Shown here: one piece after another, positions 19,670-32,982 of the stretch
How the letters are laid out: every line of letters begins with the position of its first letter
Position numbering within the stretch: position 1 is the first letter of the stretch
Assembly (NCBI GenBank): GCA_003952965.2
Contig: CM025853.1
Span: 28,609,752-28,673,751, forward strand
Source: Morella rubra
Taxonomy: Eukaryota > Streptophyta > Magnoliopsida > Fagales > Myricaceae
DNA: 64,000 nucleotides
Direction: 5' to 3'
Position numbers and translations under genes: made by a program
Notes under the pieces: model-generated
What the model saw: only the letters and a program-made list of their open reading frames with translations
Told to the model about the DNA's origin: nothing
Database searches by the model: none

Positions 19670-22549
19670 ATGGAAGGCTCAGCCAATGATCGCTTCGATT
19701 TCGGGAAGATGGGCTATGGGTACATTCCTTGGTCGATATCATTGCTTGGTTTTGTCCAATAATTTGCGTGGTCTCGGTGTTTTGACAAATCTCGTTCTAT
19801 GGGTTTTTATTAGGTGCAAGCATTACAGAAGGAGATGCAAGATTCGAGCTCCCTGCTGCAACGAGATCTACCCCTGTCGTCATTGTCACAACGAGGCCAC
19901 TGTAGGAAAATGCTATTACATATGCATTGAAATTCTAGAACTTTCATGTGGTTTTTGCGCATCTTCTTGATCTTGGTGTTTGTTATTTTTTATGGATTTA
20001 CTAGAGTATGTTGAGAAACCATTTTGATCGGCATGAACTCGTTCGATGCGACGTCAAACAAGTATGTCAATTAAGAAAGACTTGTTGGTTTTGTTGTTTT
20101 CCTATGTACTTTTTACGATTTACATTTGTTGTTGTGAATTTCTATGGAAGGATAAGATACGAGGGGTTTTGTTTTCTCTTTTCAGGTGGTTTGTTCAGTT
20201 TGTGACACAGAGCAACCGGTATGTGACTTTCTTTGTAGTGTTTCGCAAAGCTTTCCCGTTCTTTTTTGTTTGCAATATCTCAAATATTGGTTTCGCTAAT
20301 ATTTCTTTCTTGTTCTAGGTTGCTCAAGTATGCACGAACTGCGGCGTCAATATGGGGGAATATTTTTGCCGAATTTGCAAATTCTATGATGACGATGTAA
20401 TCACCCTTTCTCAGATTCAGTTACCTCAAAGGATAAAATAAACAAATAATCTTTTTTTCTCTGCTATTACTTGTGTTTTTTTCATTGATACAAACCGTTC
20501 TTCGAACTAATCCCAGATTCAGAAAGGGCAGTTTCATTGTGATGATTGTGGGATCTGCAGGTTGGTGACCAATTTATCTCGTAATATGTTAACAGTTACT
20601 ATATCATTGAAGATACGGATGAAATTCTGATCTAAATTCTATTGTGAATATCAGAGTTGGTGGCCGTGAGAAGTTCTTTCATTGCGAAAAGTGTGGTATG
20701 CTCTTCCTCCCCTGTAACCAGAGATCTGTCAGTTCGTCTATTTTGCACTAATTTAGAGAAGGGGGTGGGGGGGAGGTAGCCCTGAATATTTCTCTCTCTG
20801 CTGTTAGTATTTTCATGTTTTGTTTCGCTTGTACTTTCTTTTCTTTCGTGTGGATGCCAGTTTAGGTCGCCTTTTAATTTTGATCAGAGTGGAGATCAAA
20901 TTTACTTGGTCCCTTGGTTGATAGTATTACTCTGTATTTATGTCTTTCTAATTTTTTTTCTACAGTTTCCAATTCTTTTCCCGATAGAGAAAGCATTGTA
21001 ATTGAATATGGAATAACATATGAACGGCCGTGGTTCCTATACATAATTGCATGCTGCCAAAGTACTTGGGCAATGGTTGTCATCTGGTTGTAAAATTCAA
21101 ATGATTGAAGTTGTCTGCATGAGGCCATTTTGACTTTCATTATTATATGCTTCCACAGTGAGATCCTTCTTTTTGCGCAAAGGATTGAAAGTTTTCTGCA
21201 TGAGTCCTATTTGCCAACAAACTTGATTATGCTTCTTGAATTCATTATTGCATACAAATGTTTGTTCTGCCTCCTGTCTCCTTCTCTTTTCCTTTATCTC
21301 CTAGTTAGAATATCTTCTCCACTATTAATCTTTTGCAAGAACTCAGGGTCTTGCTATTCAGTTGCTCTGCGTGATAACCATTTGTGTGTGGAGAACTCCA
21401 TGCGACACCACTGTCCGATATGCTATGAGGTGTGCTTCATATGTGCTTTATTGATATATAGAAGAAATGTAGTTGTTTGTTATGTTCTGATATATCATGC
21501 TATCTTTGCAGTATCTCTTTGATTCTCTCAAGGACACGGCTGTAATGAAATGTGGACACACAATGCATTGTGAATGTTATGAAGAGATGATAAAGCGTGA
21601 CAAGTGAACTGCCTTCACTTCTCAGTACTTTTAGTTCTATTTGTTTACTGGAGCAAAATATTGCCTGTTTGGTTTCTAACTTATTTTCCTCACATCACAC
21701 AGATACTGCTGTCCCATATGCTCCAAGTCTATAGTGGACATGTCTCGAACTTGGAAGAGGATAGATGAGGAGGTAGGCATATTCAATTTAAGCTCCTTTC
21801 TTAGATAGTTGTTTTTTATCTGCTTATTTTTTACAAAGACTCGGTGATAACCTGGTTGTGCTTACATACAGTAATTTTCTTTCAAGAACTGAAGTTGACA
21901 AACTTTTTTCTATTGTGATTATGTTGTCAGATAGAGGCAACCGTCATGCCCGATGATTACCGGTACAGGAAGGTGCTTACTTTTTCATCCTTGTTCCTAG
22001 CTAATAATTTGTCCTACTTATCCTTGTTTCCCATTGTTTCATGCATCATTTAAAGAGGCTTAAGCAGAGACCAAACCGCTTCACTAGCAAGATTATAAGA
22101 TGAACGAGTGGGTTTATGTTTTTTCACAAACTAGCAATATGTTGGAATTCCTTAAGCATGTGTCTGCACACGCCAACAGATCATGGGTTCTAAAAGAATA
22201 TAGAAAGAAAAGTGAAAGGTGGAAGAAAGGTTTAATAGTAACTGAGAAACCTACCCATTGATATCAGGATTTGCAAAGCTAAAACTAGAGGACCCACAAT
22301 GGGTCTCCTGATATTTGGATTCTGATTTCCCAGAATCTCTCTCTATCCTCCTTATACAACTCTTACCACTGACCAAAATTTGCTGGAAGACGTCAAGAAC
22401 TAAGAAGCCCACTTGTTTTGCAGGTCTGGATACTGTGTAATGATTGCAATGACACTACGGAAGTTTACTTCCACATAATTGGGCAGAAATGCAGCCATTG
22501 CAGATCATATAATACCCGCTCCATTGCCCCTCCAGTTCTTCCCCAGTGA
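19670..22549 (+). CDS. MIEL1: CHY/CTCHY/RING zinc-finger E3 ubiquitin ligase, MIEL1 type, 12 exons
   Basis: E3 ligase of the RCHY1/PIRH2 family. In Arabidopsis MIEL1 ubiquitinates MYB30 and other MYBs, acting in defence, ABA response and wax synthesis. Exons: 19670-19719, 19814-19901, 20005-20061, 20186-20218, 20319-20396, 20517-20560, 20655-20695, 21347-21429, 21512-21603, 21703-21772, 21931-21972, 22424-22549; total 804 nt, 267 aa, the same length as Arabidopsis MIEL1. In order: CHY finger ([15 protein letters not shown]), CTCHY finger ([21 protein letters not shown]), RING-H2 (CPIC at 153-156, [14 protein letters not shown] to 195), then the C-terminal zinc ribbon ([15 protein letters not shown]). 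All zinc ligands are present. The start [17 protein letters not shown] matches the family start. All introns are GT-AG. Confidence 0.95.
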
Positions 22550-23411
22550 CTATGGTCACAGGAAGAAATCCAGCCAGGGAGGCGCAATATAAAGGCTTGC
22601 TTGCACCCTGCGTGTTGAAACAGAAGCGGATGTTTGATTGCTTGTTTGATTTTGTATCATCACTTAAATGATTGAAACGATTGTAGCATTCATGTGTGCT
22701 TCAGAAACTCTTCTCAGGTTATTCTTCCTTCACTATGGATTTAGACCCAGCAAATGGGCCTTTTGATTGATGCAAACCTTATGTATACAGAGATTTAATG
22801 GATCATTGTTGTCCAAATTACTGACAACGTAGTTAACAAGTGATGGATTGTCGGTGGAAGCTTTTCCATGGCTTCCAACCAACAGTGGGTCACCAGCCAG
22901 ATATTGTAATGAGCTCTCTAACCCGTTTCTCCCCCTCACACATCGAGCTCTGGATTGGGAATAGACAATCCGCTTCTCCCATGGACTGTTGGGTCCGAGA
23001 CTTATTGGTAAACTTGAGCTCTGATGCCAGTGTTAGGTGGTCTTGGGCCTTCTCAACCCCAAAAGCTAGCTCAAGAGGTGAGACTTTCCCTTACACATAT
23101 AAATTGACCACCAGCCTCTTACACAACCAATGTGGGACTAACCTCGTTCAAAACAAAGCAGTTGAAAAAGTACCAAAGAGCTTGGATTTAGGGAGCTTTT
23201 CATTACCTCTCTTCTGCAGCTTGTTTCCTGTCTATCTGATGTTAGTCTCAAGCTCGCTGAAGTGCTTCGGGGCGTTCATCCAGGAATCAGAAGTTATGGG
23301 AAATGACATAAAAGACCTGACATTTCCCCTTCTCGAGCTAGGTCAGTTCTCGGCCCTTTGAGTAAAAAAAGACTAAAACAGTCCCCTTAAGGCTTGATGA
23401 CCTATGCCAGC
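22550..23411. repeat. Intergenic region with a dispersed repeat (about 22980-23160)
   Basis: After the E3 ligase 3' UTR, a moderately GC-rich block at about 22980-23160 contains phrases common in repeat families of many dicots (TTGAGCTCTGATGCCAGTG, CAACCAATGTGGGACTAA). Its class cannot be decided and no open frame in it is convincing. Confidence 0.4.
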
Positions 23412-23419
23412 GTCACAGG

Positions 23420-24584
23420 CAGGGCCGACTCAAGGGTAAGGCAACTTAGGCAGTTGCCTAAGGCCCTACCTTGAGCAAGGCCTCATAACTTAGAGAATAA
23501 TAATAAAAAAAAAAAACCAACAGAACGTGCTGAAAAAACAAGCCAACAAATTGAAAGAAAGCAACTTGTAAGCATGTAAAACAAAACGTATTGACGTGCA
23601 AAAGAAAGAAGTGTAAGCATTAAATGAAAGAAAACTGTTATGTAGCCTTTTTCCGTGAAAACTGTGAAAAGAAGTGTAAGAAGAGAAGTGTAAAAAACGT
23701 AATTTGTAAGCAAAAATGAAATAGTAAAAAAAGGCTTTACTCTGCGCAGAAAAACGAGGCCTCTGATTCTTTGAAGTGACAATATGCGCAGAAAAACGAG
23801 GCCTTTGAAGTGATATGTAAAACGTCATTCTTATTGCAATAGCAAGTAATCGACCTCTCCTAACGGCAGTCTGATATTAGAATCGCCTAAGGAAATTTAC
23901 AGAAAACTTTTCTTATCACAGTTTCACATCAATAAGTTTTTGTGTATAAAATGGAAATTGCTGCAAAATTTATCAACGGCTAAATTTATAACGGTAATTA
24001 ATCTCAATTCTCCTATATAAATCTAAACTTATACTTCATACTCCATCTCTTCGATCTTCTTTCAAAATCTTTCTCTCCCTCTATTTCTTCTCTTGTTTTA
24101 TCTCTCTTTGGAAAATTAATCTAATTAATTTTAGTTGAAGATTGTTTGGATTTATTTTCAGAATTAAAAGTATTAAAAGAAGTTTTACAACCTCAAATCA
24201 ATACTCCAATTGAAACATTAAATTATATATAAAAAAATTAGATTGTGTTCCAAATGCGTGCATTGCTTATAGAATATTCTTAACAATACCAATAACAGTT
24301 ATTTCTAGAGAAAGAAGTTTTTCAAAACTTAAACTAATAAAATCCTATTTACGGTCGACGATGTCACAAGAAAGACTAAATGGATTAGCCATTCTATCAA
24401 TTGAAAGTGACATATTAACAAATCTTGAATATAAAAGTTTGATTAGTAATTTTACATCTCAAAAAGTTAGAAAAATTATTTTTAAATATTTTTTTAATTA
24501 AAATATATTTTTTTCAAATTTATATAAAAAGGCCTAATTTTTGATATGACCTTAGGTCTCAATTTTTTTGTTGAGCCGGCCCTG
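23420..24584 (+). mobile_element. Internally deleted hAT transposon with TIRs and 8-bp target duplication
   Basis: The left end CAGGGCCGACTCAA and right end TTGAGCCGGCCCTG form 14-bp terminal inverted repeats with one mismatch. The element is flanked by the 8-bp direct repeat GTCACAGG (23412-23419 and 24585-24592), the diagnostic hAT target duplication. At 24241-24501 (plus) 86 codons plus stop read as the C-terminal hAT dimerisation region (ISRERSFSKLKLIKSYLRS, then MSQERLNGLAILSIE). The remaining transposase is missing, so the 1165-bp copy is non-autonomous. The intact ends and exact target duplication point to a fairly recent insertion. Confidence 0.9.
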
Positions 24585-24592
24585 GTCACAGG

Positions 24593-25230
24593 CCATAATT
24601 TTGGGACACAAAATACCCAACATTTCCGACCTTTTTCCATCGTATGAATATTTTGTTAAATAATTAATAACTTATTTAAACCGATTACATACTGTTTAGT
24701 GGTAGTACCTTGCAAATAAATACGTAATGTACAGAAAAATTCAGATCCGTCGGTACCTGATTTTAATCTTTGATTTTGTTAATAAATAAATTAAAATAAA
24801 ATGAAAATTTTACTTTTTATTTATAAATTATATGATTGATGTCACATGGAGTTCTTAAACTAATAAATTTCATCATTTTTATTCTTTTAATTATATCCTA
24901 ATAATTGAAGTGAGCTAATAATAAATTATGTGGTACAATTTTAACTGTTACATCCCATCAAAAAAATATTAATAAATTTTGTTTGATAATTCGAAAATAC
25001 AGTGATAGGGAAATATTTGCACCGTTGATTGACATTAGGAACACAGTTTGTTATCGGGAAAATTGAAGTTTTCTCAAAAAAAAAAAATTGAGAATACCGA
25101 GAAAAATACAGTCGCAAGACACGTATTCACTCACCAGGCGCAGGAACACAGGGACAACCCTGGACCGCCGGTCCACCTGCACAGATCATTCTTTCTTCCC
25201 CCCACTAAACCCTGATTGCTCTGGACCTAG
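24593..25230. other. AT-rich intergenic region upstream of the PPR-like gene
   Basis: No coding signal. It ends in the leader of the next gene. Confidence 0.5.
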
Positions 25231-25237
25231 GCTTAGC

Positions 25238-25267
25238 GCTCTCTCTCTCTCTCTTTCTCTCTCTCTC
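25238..25267 (+). repeat. CT microsatellite in the 5' leader of the PPR-like gene
   Basis: A run of CTCTCT with one interruption lies about 70-100 nt before the start codon at 25339. CT-rich leaders are common in plant genes and may help set transcription start. Confidence 0.7.
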
Positions 25268-25338
25268 CAAAACTCACCGGATTTCACTTGGAACCCCGTC
25301 CGCCAGCGTCTTGTCTCTTAACGTGGTCGCTCGAAGCC

Positions 25339-28300
25339 ATGCAAGTGGTCTCGAACGTTCGCAGACTATCTAGGGCTTTCAAATATCCGATTTTTCTCAA
25401 CTCGGACAGATTCCTTGCTCCCGATATTGGAGTTGTCGAAGCTGCTTCAACTCCTCTCCAATGTCGGAATCAGCAGAGCTTCTCTTCCCAAACATACTGG
25501 TCCTCAGGTTAATTATGCTCGTGGGTGTGTGTTTACTATTTGGTTGCGGAGAATCTCTTGAAAAAAAGAGCATGGAAATGGATTTGAATCGTATGATCTA
25601 TCTCGCATTTGGTTTCTTGAAATTGAAGAAAAGTTCAATCGAACTGTACTCTTATTTCATGCGTTTTTAGTAGCGTTTTGGTTGGTTTCTGAGAAAACTG
25701 AGGAAATGAAAAGTGAATTATAGAATATAGGCGAGAAGGAAATTTTGAGTCTTTTGTTTCCGCCAGAGAAATTTGAGTTATGTGTTGGCTTTGTGGACAA
25801 AGGAAAGGTTTATTTCAAGTAATTATACTTATTTGTTCCCGAGTATAGCGTTAAGATTTTGTGGTCTAAAATATCTCAGTACCTAGCAGAGATTATTATT
25901 GGATGATGATTTCATGATACAGAGATTTTGAACCCAATGATCAGGGATGATTCAAAGCAATCATTTGCCGCCACTGTATTCAGTGATGCCGAGGGCATGT
26001 TTTTCATCAAAAGCAATTACCGGTGAAAGCTGTCCCACAGGTGAATGACTCAGCTGGTGGATTTTTTTTTGAGATTGTTGTTGAAGGTAATATTTTGATT
26101 GTATTTGCTTTTGAATTCAGAAACTGTGAAGGAGCTTTACGACAAAATGCTTGAATCTGTGGTTGTTAAAAGATCGATGCCCCCAAATGCTTGGTTGTGG
26201 TCGCTGCTTGAAAATTGTAAAATCCATGATGATATTAAACTTCTGTTTGATTTATTAGGGAACCTCCGAAAATTTGTAAGTTTTCATTTCTTCTAAATTA
26301 TCCTCATTTTAGGTAGAATTTTAAGTGCTGATAGTTGACAGTACTATGCTTGTGGTTGCAGAGACTATCAAATCTTCGTATTCATGCCAACTTTAATTGC
26401 AATCTGTGCCGTGAAATTACTAAGACGTGTGTTCGTGTAGGGGCCCTTGAGTTTGGTATGCCTTAGGAATTTGTATTCTCTATGCCTGTTTGACTGCTTT
26501 CTATATAGTTTAGCATCTTCTGCTAATTCTCTTTCTTATTCAAGCTAGTCTGCTATGCTACTTTCTTGTTTAGTCCTAGACTTCTGAGGAATCCATGCAG
26601 TTCAATTGCTGCTCTCGCAATGTGGTTTCAGGAACTTTGTACTGGCAACACATGTTCAAATTGTATTTTCCAGTGTCATGCAGTATATGCTCTATAATTT
26701 ATCTAAAACATATGCAGGGAAGAAGGCCTTGTGGAAGCATAATGTCTATGGCTTGACTCCTACTGTTGGATCGGCCCACCATTTACTGGTATTAACACCT
26801 TCCGATTCTTTTATAATTATTTGGGAGCCTCTTCAATTCACATTAGACAGATAATAAATGCTTGTCGTGCTTAAATTGCAGTTATATGCGAAGAATCATA
26901 ATGATGGTGAACTCATGGTGGAAGTAATGAAACTTCTGAAGAGGAATGACTTACCACTGCAACCTGGTACAGCAGATATTGTTTTCAGGTGTGTTGGTCA
27001 TAACTTGTGACTGCTTCCATGTTTTCTCGTTTCTCTCTGGAAAACTCCAAAATGCTCGTTCCCGATATTTTTATTTTTCAATATTTCTTTGAAGCTCTTC
27101 TTAAAATGATATTCATTTGTATTTGGGTTGACTATTGCAGCATTTGTTACAATACAGATAATTGGCAGTTGATGTCCAAGTACTCCAAAAATTTTATCAA
27201 GGCTGGGGTGAAATTACGACAAACAGCGTTTGATTTATGGATGGAATTTGCTACAAAGATAGGTCTCTGCAAATTCTTTCTTCAGCTATTTCATCTAAAA
27301 CATTTGTCTATGGTTCTGTCTGCGCTTACTGTGTGGTTTTGGATGGTGGTAGTGGTGGTGGTTGGTGGAGGGGATTTTACATGGTACTTGAAATCAACCC
27401 ATAAGTTTAATAAAGTTCTGGAAAATATGCTGTCTTCAGTTATGCATGAAATCATATACTTGTCTACTTAATGCCTACTTGAATTGCATCTTATTTTGGT
27501 ACTTTCAGTTTGAGTTTTGCTTAAGATAGTATCCGCTCCGTCCACAAAGGGGTCTTGCCTTTCCTTTTGGGATTACCCAAAATTAGTGTCAACTTTCAAA
27601 AGGTCAGACATTTATATCTTCCCCTTTCCTTATTGCCCTTACCTATTCAGTAAAAAAAAGGGCAACACACTCATTTCAGGACAGAGGGAGTGATTGGTTA
27701 GCCTTAAAATTAAAGGATGATTTTATCGTTGTTAGATTGAAATGGCGAGGAGGTATTTGCTTACTGAACACTAGTGACAAGGAGGCATATATATATGAAA
27801 CTAGGCTCTATTTATCTATTATTCTGGAACATGAAAACCATCGGTTTCTGCTATTTTATCCAGACCAATGGTGAAATATTGGTGCTAGAGATCGACATCT
27901 TAGGGGCTTCTTTCCAGGAACCTTCAGATAGATACTGGTTCATGGGGGTTGTGATGATGGTAAATCAGGTTTTGTCAGCCGGTTAGTGTGCAGTGAAGGA
28001 TTTCTTTGATGGAAATATTATCACCCATTTTCCTTTTGAGGTCTTATCATAGTACTGACTTGAATTTCAACTACCCACCAAGAAGGTGGATTTTTTATGT
28101 CGGCATGGATTATTCTCTAAAAGAAATGACTTCTCTCTGACTCATGTTGATGTTTTGATAATAATGCTATCATTTGGGTCAGTTCTGTTATCCATAGAAA
28201 TACTTCATTTTTTTACAAAACGTTTGAAGTTTTTTATTTGTAGGAGATACCCAGACCCTATGGAAAGTTGAGAAGTTGAGATCCGAGTCTTTGAAGCAGC

Positions 28301-29984
28301 ACACTATTGTGAGTGGGTTTTCTTGTGCAAAGGTAACAAATCTCATACCATCAAGTTGTATGCCCTTGTGGTGGCAAACATTCGTTTTAATATCTAAAAT
28401 GTGATGGGTTACCAAGTTTATTTTCACTGTGTGGTATGCAACTTCTCATAGTGAGCCATCTATGAACTGTCTGATTGCTCTCATACTTCTGAAAAGAAAT
28501 TTGGCTTGTGTTTCTGTTTTCTTGTGGTTTTGTTATTCTGTTTGGACAAGAAATTGAGCTTGTTTTGAGCAGCTTTGAATTGAGCTATGGTTAATTTTCA
28601 GTCGCAGAATGTAAGCCTAAACTTGTGGTTTATGTCCTTGCAGGGTTTTCTATTAGAACGTAAGCCTGAGGATGCTGCTGCCATCATTCAACTCTTAAAT
28701 CAGGTTTCTAAATAATTATCAAAAAAAAAAAATCAGGTTCCTATACTTTTTTGGGCTTGGATTATAGTATCACAGAATATGGTCCCCAACTTTCCCTACC
28801 CCCCAACACCCACCCACAAAAAGAGAGGGAGAAAAGGTAAGGAGAAAGAAAATCATTGTCGTAGAACTAAAAGAAAGGGGGTTGGAGCAACCTTCACATT
28901 TTTCTGCTGTTAAAACAGTAAAACAAATATAGTATAGTTCCTGCTTACTATGTAAGGAGTTGATCATAGGATTTTGCTGTATAACGTGACAACCCATATC
29001 CTGGCTAGATGCCCAGTGCTGATCATAATAATAGCATGCAGAGAGGGAAAATAGCTTTCCTAGGTTTCTGTGGCCTTTTGTTAATTGAATGTGGTGCTTG
29101 ATGGTTGAGCATCATTTATAGATTGCACCCTAATATTGAATTTTAGATTGCACCCTAATATTGAATTTTTTCTTTCTCAAAATAAGTAATGTCATCCCCG
29201 CCTTTGTCATGCCAAAAGAGAGGTCCTGAGAGGGAGATCTGGATATGGTCTTGCCAAAGCTGGGTCCTAATTACTACCCAGTACCCACATGATCTACGTG
29301 ACTGTAGTTGCTTGGATACAATGAGAAGGATGTTTGAAGTTGAATAGTGTTCTTTTTGTATTCCATTTTTGTTTGTTCATTTCAATGAAAGCATTGACAT
29401 TTTATGTGTGGCAGAGTTTATCTGATGCAAGGAAATCAGGCATCATGGTTGAACTCCAAAAGCTCGTAAATGAGTGGCCTGTGGAGGTTATCAATCACCA
29501 AAAGGAAGCGGATAGGAAGGTACTACTTTCAATAGTTTAAGAAATGGCAAATTGCATTTTATCCCAAGTTACCATTCTCCCCCAATATCTTAGTTGCATT
29601 TTTTTTTTTCCCACTTTAGGGGTACTCTCTCTGTGTTGTGTTTTTTCGTCTGGCTTAACAGTCAATTTGGTCGGGCAGACAAATTTAAACTGAAACTTCA
29701 ATTAGAAGGGGATTTCAAACATTTTAAGACATTTCAAAGTTTGGTGATCTGTTTGAGAATAAACTAGCAGTTTGAAGGTGCGAGTATAATTTACCTTTTA
29801 CACAAGCTGAACTTCTAGCATATATGCTGAAGTATTTCTGCCTCTGTTTTGTGCTCTCAACCAGGCATTGGCTGCATCTTTGCAATCCAATATTCCTGCG
29901 ATGGTTACTGGTCTATTAAATATGGGCATAGAGGCAAGCGTAAATATTGAAGACCTAGCCGGGAAAGAAGGCATTCTGTACTGA
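25339..29984 (+). CDS. Predicted organellar PPR-like helical protein, 11 exons
   Basis: Exons: 25339-25507, 25945-26040, 26121-26275, 26362-26455, 26718-26788, 26882-26988, 27141-27262, 28244-28332, 28644-28703, 29415-29519, 29865-29984; total 1188 nt, 395 aa. The first 80 residues are rich in Arg, Ser and Ala and poor in acid residues (MQVVSNVRRLSRAFKYP, later PRACFSSKAITGESC), as in mitochondrial transit peptides. After that the protein is built of amphipathic helices of about 35-residue spacing (ETVKELYDKMLESVVVKR, ALWKHNVYGLTPTVGSAHH, GTADIVFRICYNTDNWQLM), like degenerate PPR or TPR repeats. A basic stretch with helical character ends the protein (EGILY). I do not recognise the exact orthologue. 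Exon 2 had two possible frames; the one chosen keeps frame with exon 3. Confidence 0.8.
27530..27692. mobile_element. Stowaway-like MITE, in an intron of the PPR-like gene
   Basis: Starts near GCTCCGTCCACAAAG and ends with GGACAGAGGGAGTG, whose inverse is CTCCCTCTGTCC, the hallmark of Stowaway (Tc1/mariner) MITEs. About 160 nt, non-coding, within the 27263-28243 intron. The left end is diverged. Confidence 0.65.
29117..29172. repeat. 25-nt tandem duplication in an intron
   Basis: AGATTGCACCCTAATATTG, followed by AATTTT, occurs twice head to tail within the 28704-29414 intron. It is a small local duplication without evident function. Confidence 0.8.
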
Positions 29985-32982
29985 AGAACATTGAAGTTGA
30001 AAGTAGAGATTTGAAGCTGCCCTATTTTTATCCTGCGCGAGAGAGAGGATCATGTGTCTCAACACTTCCATACTTTCCGTATGCACCAAGACATTTCTAA
30101 AGCTCTCGGGAGCATCCTCTGACCACAACCAAACTCTTTTTTCTCTTTCTGCGTGTAATTCTTTCACTCGTTTAAATCTACAGTTGTTGCCATTCATTTG
30201 TCTGTTATAAGCTGTCGGGTAGAATTTGATTCTGCTGACACGTTAGAGGGAGAAAGTCAGACAATTTTGGTAGGTTTTAGTTGAAGGGAGGGTATCAGAA
30301 TCTCTGATATTTCTGGATGATTATAAAGCAATGGTTGGGCCTCTGTTTCTAGTGAGCATTTTTCTCCCTGATTTCCAATTTCTTTGAAATAGAAATAAAT
30401 GTTGGAAGTCTGAAATGTAGACTGACCTTTTTTTTATAAACTTGATCTCGATGGCACTTTTTTGCACCAAACCAAGATTGTTATCACTGCCTTGCATGGT
30501 ATGGCTGCATCCTTTCTTGTTCAGTCATTCGAATTTCTGCTTGAAGTACAAAATTTGAGAAGCGTTGGTGTGATTGCATTTCTGTACTACGTACTCAGAA
30601 ATAAAAAGATATGTTGGTTCTGCTAGCAAGGGAATTTAAACTCTGTGTCTCCCTCTCTCTCTAAATAACTATATCCACACATGCATTAACATCAAAAACG
30701 GGTTAGACCATAATTGTGGCTGGCCGTGCGCCAGAGTTTGCTGGAGCAGAATAAACAATTCCCATTTTCAGGTCATACCAATACGTTAAATTAGTTCACT
30801 AATTCCTGGTTGTGGCTGGATGTCAAATTGGTTCTTAAGGTTTTTTATTATTATTATTAGTCCCTCGAAAATTCTGTCTTAAACTAATCATTCCATTAAC
30901 TCAATTGGCTCCGTTAACAGAATAAATTTTACATGGCTAATGGAGACACATTATCACTATTCGCAAGTAGTTACGTGTTCCCAAATCACTCTAGGTGTAT
31001 TGTCTTTGCAAAAAGACATGTTCACTATAGCCTTGTTTAGAATGAAAGATTGGAAAGACAGTTGGTGTAAGAAAGGCTCAATGCTCCCAAAATGATGCGT
31101 AAGTTACTCTGTTTGGCGTATGAATTAGGAATTAGTCGTGTCTTTTGAAGATCATCGCTATCTTGTGGGTTAGACGAGGAACCAAAATTGCCATATATAT
31201 TCTTTTTATTGTCTCAATCCATGGATTTGCCCATGTGACGCACATTTACAGCTTAGCCTGGTAGGACTACTTTGTTTCAAATAGGTGCTTCAAATGCACG
31301 TAAAAGTAACGAACTATTCAAAACACCTACTTTCCTAATGAGAAATCCACTGGCTTAAAGACGTCATGGCTATATTGTTTTATACTGATAACTTGTTATT
31401 TTACTCTGTTTGTTTTCGGATAGATGAATGTTAGACCAAATGTTGATTGAGGTAGAAATCACCAAGAAGAGAAAAATGAATCGAATACAGAGGTTCAAGT
31501 AAGATCAAATGTTTGCGTCTCTGTTACCATGTTATATTCAGAATATTAAGAAGAAATATACAAATTAATGTGCATACAAGTCCAAATTCTGAATCAATGG
31601 AAGGAACACACTTTCTCTAGCAGCAACAGAATTTCGAACTCTGCATTTAGATTCTTTTTACCAATTCGAATGAGTACTAAAAAATCTAGCAGAGTCATAG
31701 AAGGTTGAATAGGAAGAAGTTTCAGTTTACAATATACAAGCTGTACCGGCTGGACATTGAAGTTTTGAGAACGTCTTACTTTCTGATAATTTCAGACACT
31801 CATTCTGATGGCTACTTTGTGGTTATAACCTTGCTACTTTGCTAGTATATTGTTAGGACATGTATAATGGCCAATTTTATATAGCACGGGACTGTTACAT
31901 ACAGAAGTAACTGCCCAATTGGAATTTGTGGGTAAGAAAATCTCTTTGCTTAACAAAATCTAAGATTGAATACCTGAAATGCATCAAGGTTGTGTAGCCT
32001 TGTTTTGGCATTGGAGACTGGAAGGAAAACGTTGGTGCAAGAAGTATGCAGCTCTCAATTCACCAATAATGATGGGAAAGTAACTCGTTTTGGCACAGAT
32101 GGGCAAAAAGAAAAACAGAGTCGGCAAAAGAAAAAGTATGCGGTTCATTAATTACTCTGTATCTTTTGAAGATCGTCGATAGAACTTCTTGAGGTACATG
32201 CCCATGTGAGACATGATATGCACAGCTTAGCCTTCAGTTGGCCCCCCAATCAGAGTCTGAATTCATTGAAGATGCTCAATATATTCGTGGATTTGGCCCC
32301 TAATGAACTATTTTTCCTTTTTTTGGGTAAGTAATTGTAGAAGTTATCTCATGCCCCCACGATCAAAACCAAGCAACACTTCTCCAGTAGGAATGTGTAA
32401 GTCATTTCTTTGCGCCCACTTTGATTACTGTAAAGGGATTTACACACCCCATCCTATAACCGGCCTAAGGTAATGTTGGTTGTATAGTGCCTGCTCTCTT
32501 TACGTGAGCCCATACGTGTTGGGGGAAGAAATTAGATTGCAAATTCGTTTTCTTGGGGAAGAGATGAGGTATGGTCCTGTTTGAGGTGTTTCTGCTTGAT
32601 ATGATTAGAAAAGCACCAAAACAATTCAAGCCCCTAAGACTTTTAAGGAGACAGGTCCTTACCACCAAGATAGTCTTTATTTCTTCTTTCTCTACATTGC
32701 AGGAAAGAAGAATTTTCCCCTTCTTATGATACATTTGAGTTGAATGGAATCAAAATATTACATTGACCTTGCAGCATTAACAGTTTGATCTTTTGTCTTC
32801 TTCTTTTTTTCTCCCAAGGGAGAGATCTTGCCAAATGAAACCACACTATTTCAACTAGTTTCTAACACCATATAAACAAGTGGGAAGCTGATAAAATGGG
32901 CCAAAGATGACGTAACTCTGTCAGAAATAGGCTGTATAGCGATTGGGGGACAGGTTCGAAATCAGCCTCCTTGTAGCGCTTG
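29985..32982. other. Intergenic region with diverged 1-kb tandem duplication
   Basis: Contains the PPR-like 3' UTR and then no gene. Two related blocks lie at about 31020-31250 and 31985-32240 (shared phrases TCTTTTGAAGATC, GCCCATGTGA, ACAGCTTAGCCT). The middle part, about 31275-31760, is related to 39395-40080. These look like old duplications of non-coding DNA. Confidence 0.55.

Noticed and set aside
22840-23361. 173-codon plus-strand frame
   Set aside because: It crosses a dispersed repeat, has no known domain and no supporting splice or start context.
25923-26022. Alternative exon 2 of the PPR-like gene (frame EILNPMIRDD, ending at CGGTGA)
   Set aside because: It ends in the wrong phase for the next exon and runs into TGA. 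The exon 25945-26040 has better splice sites (GATCAG and ACAG|GTGAAT) and keeps the frame.
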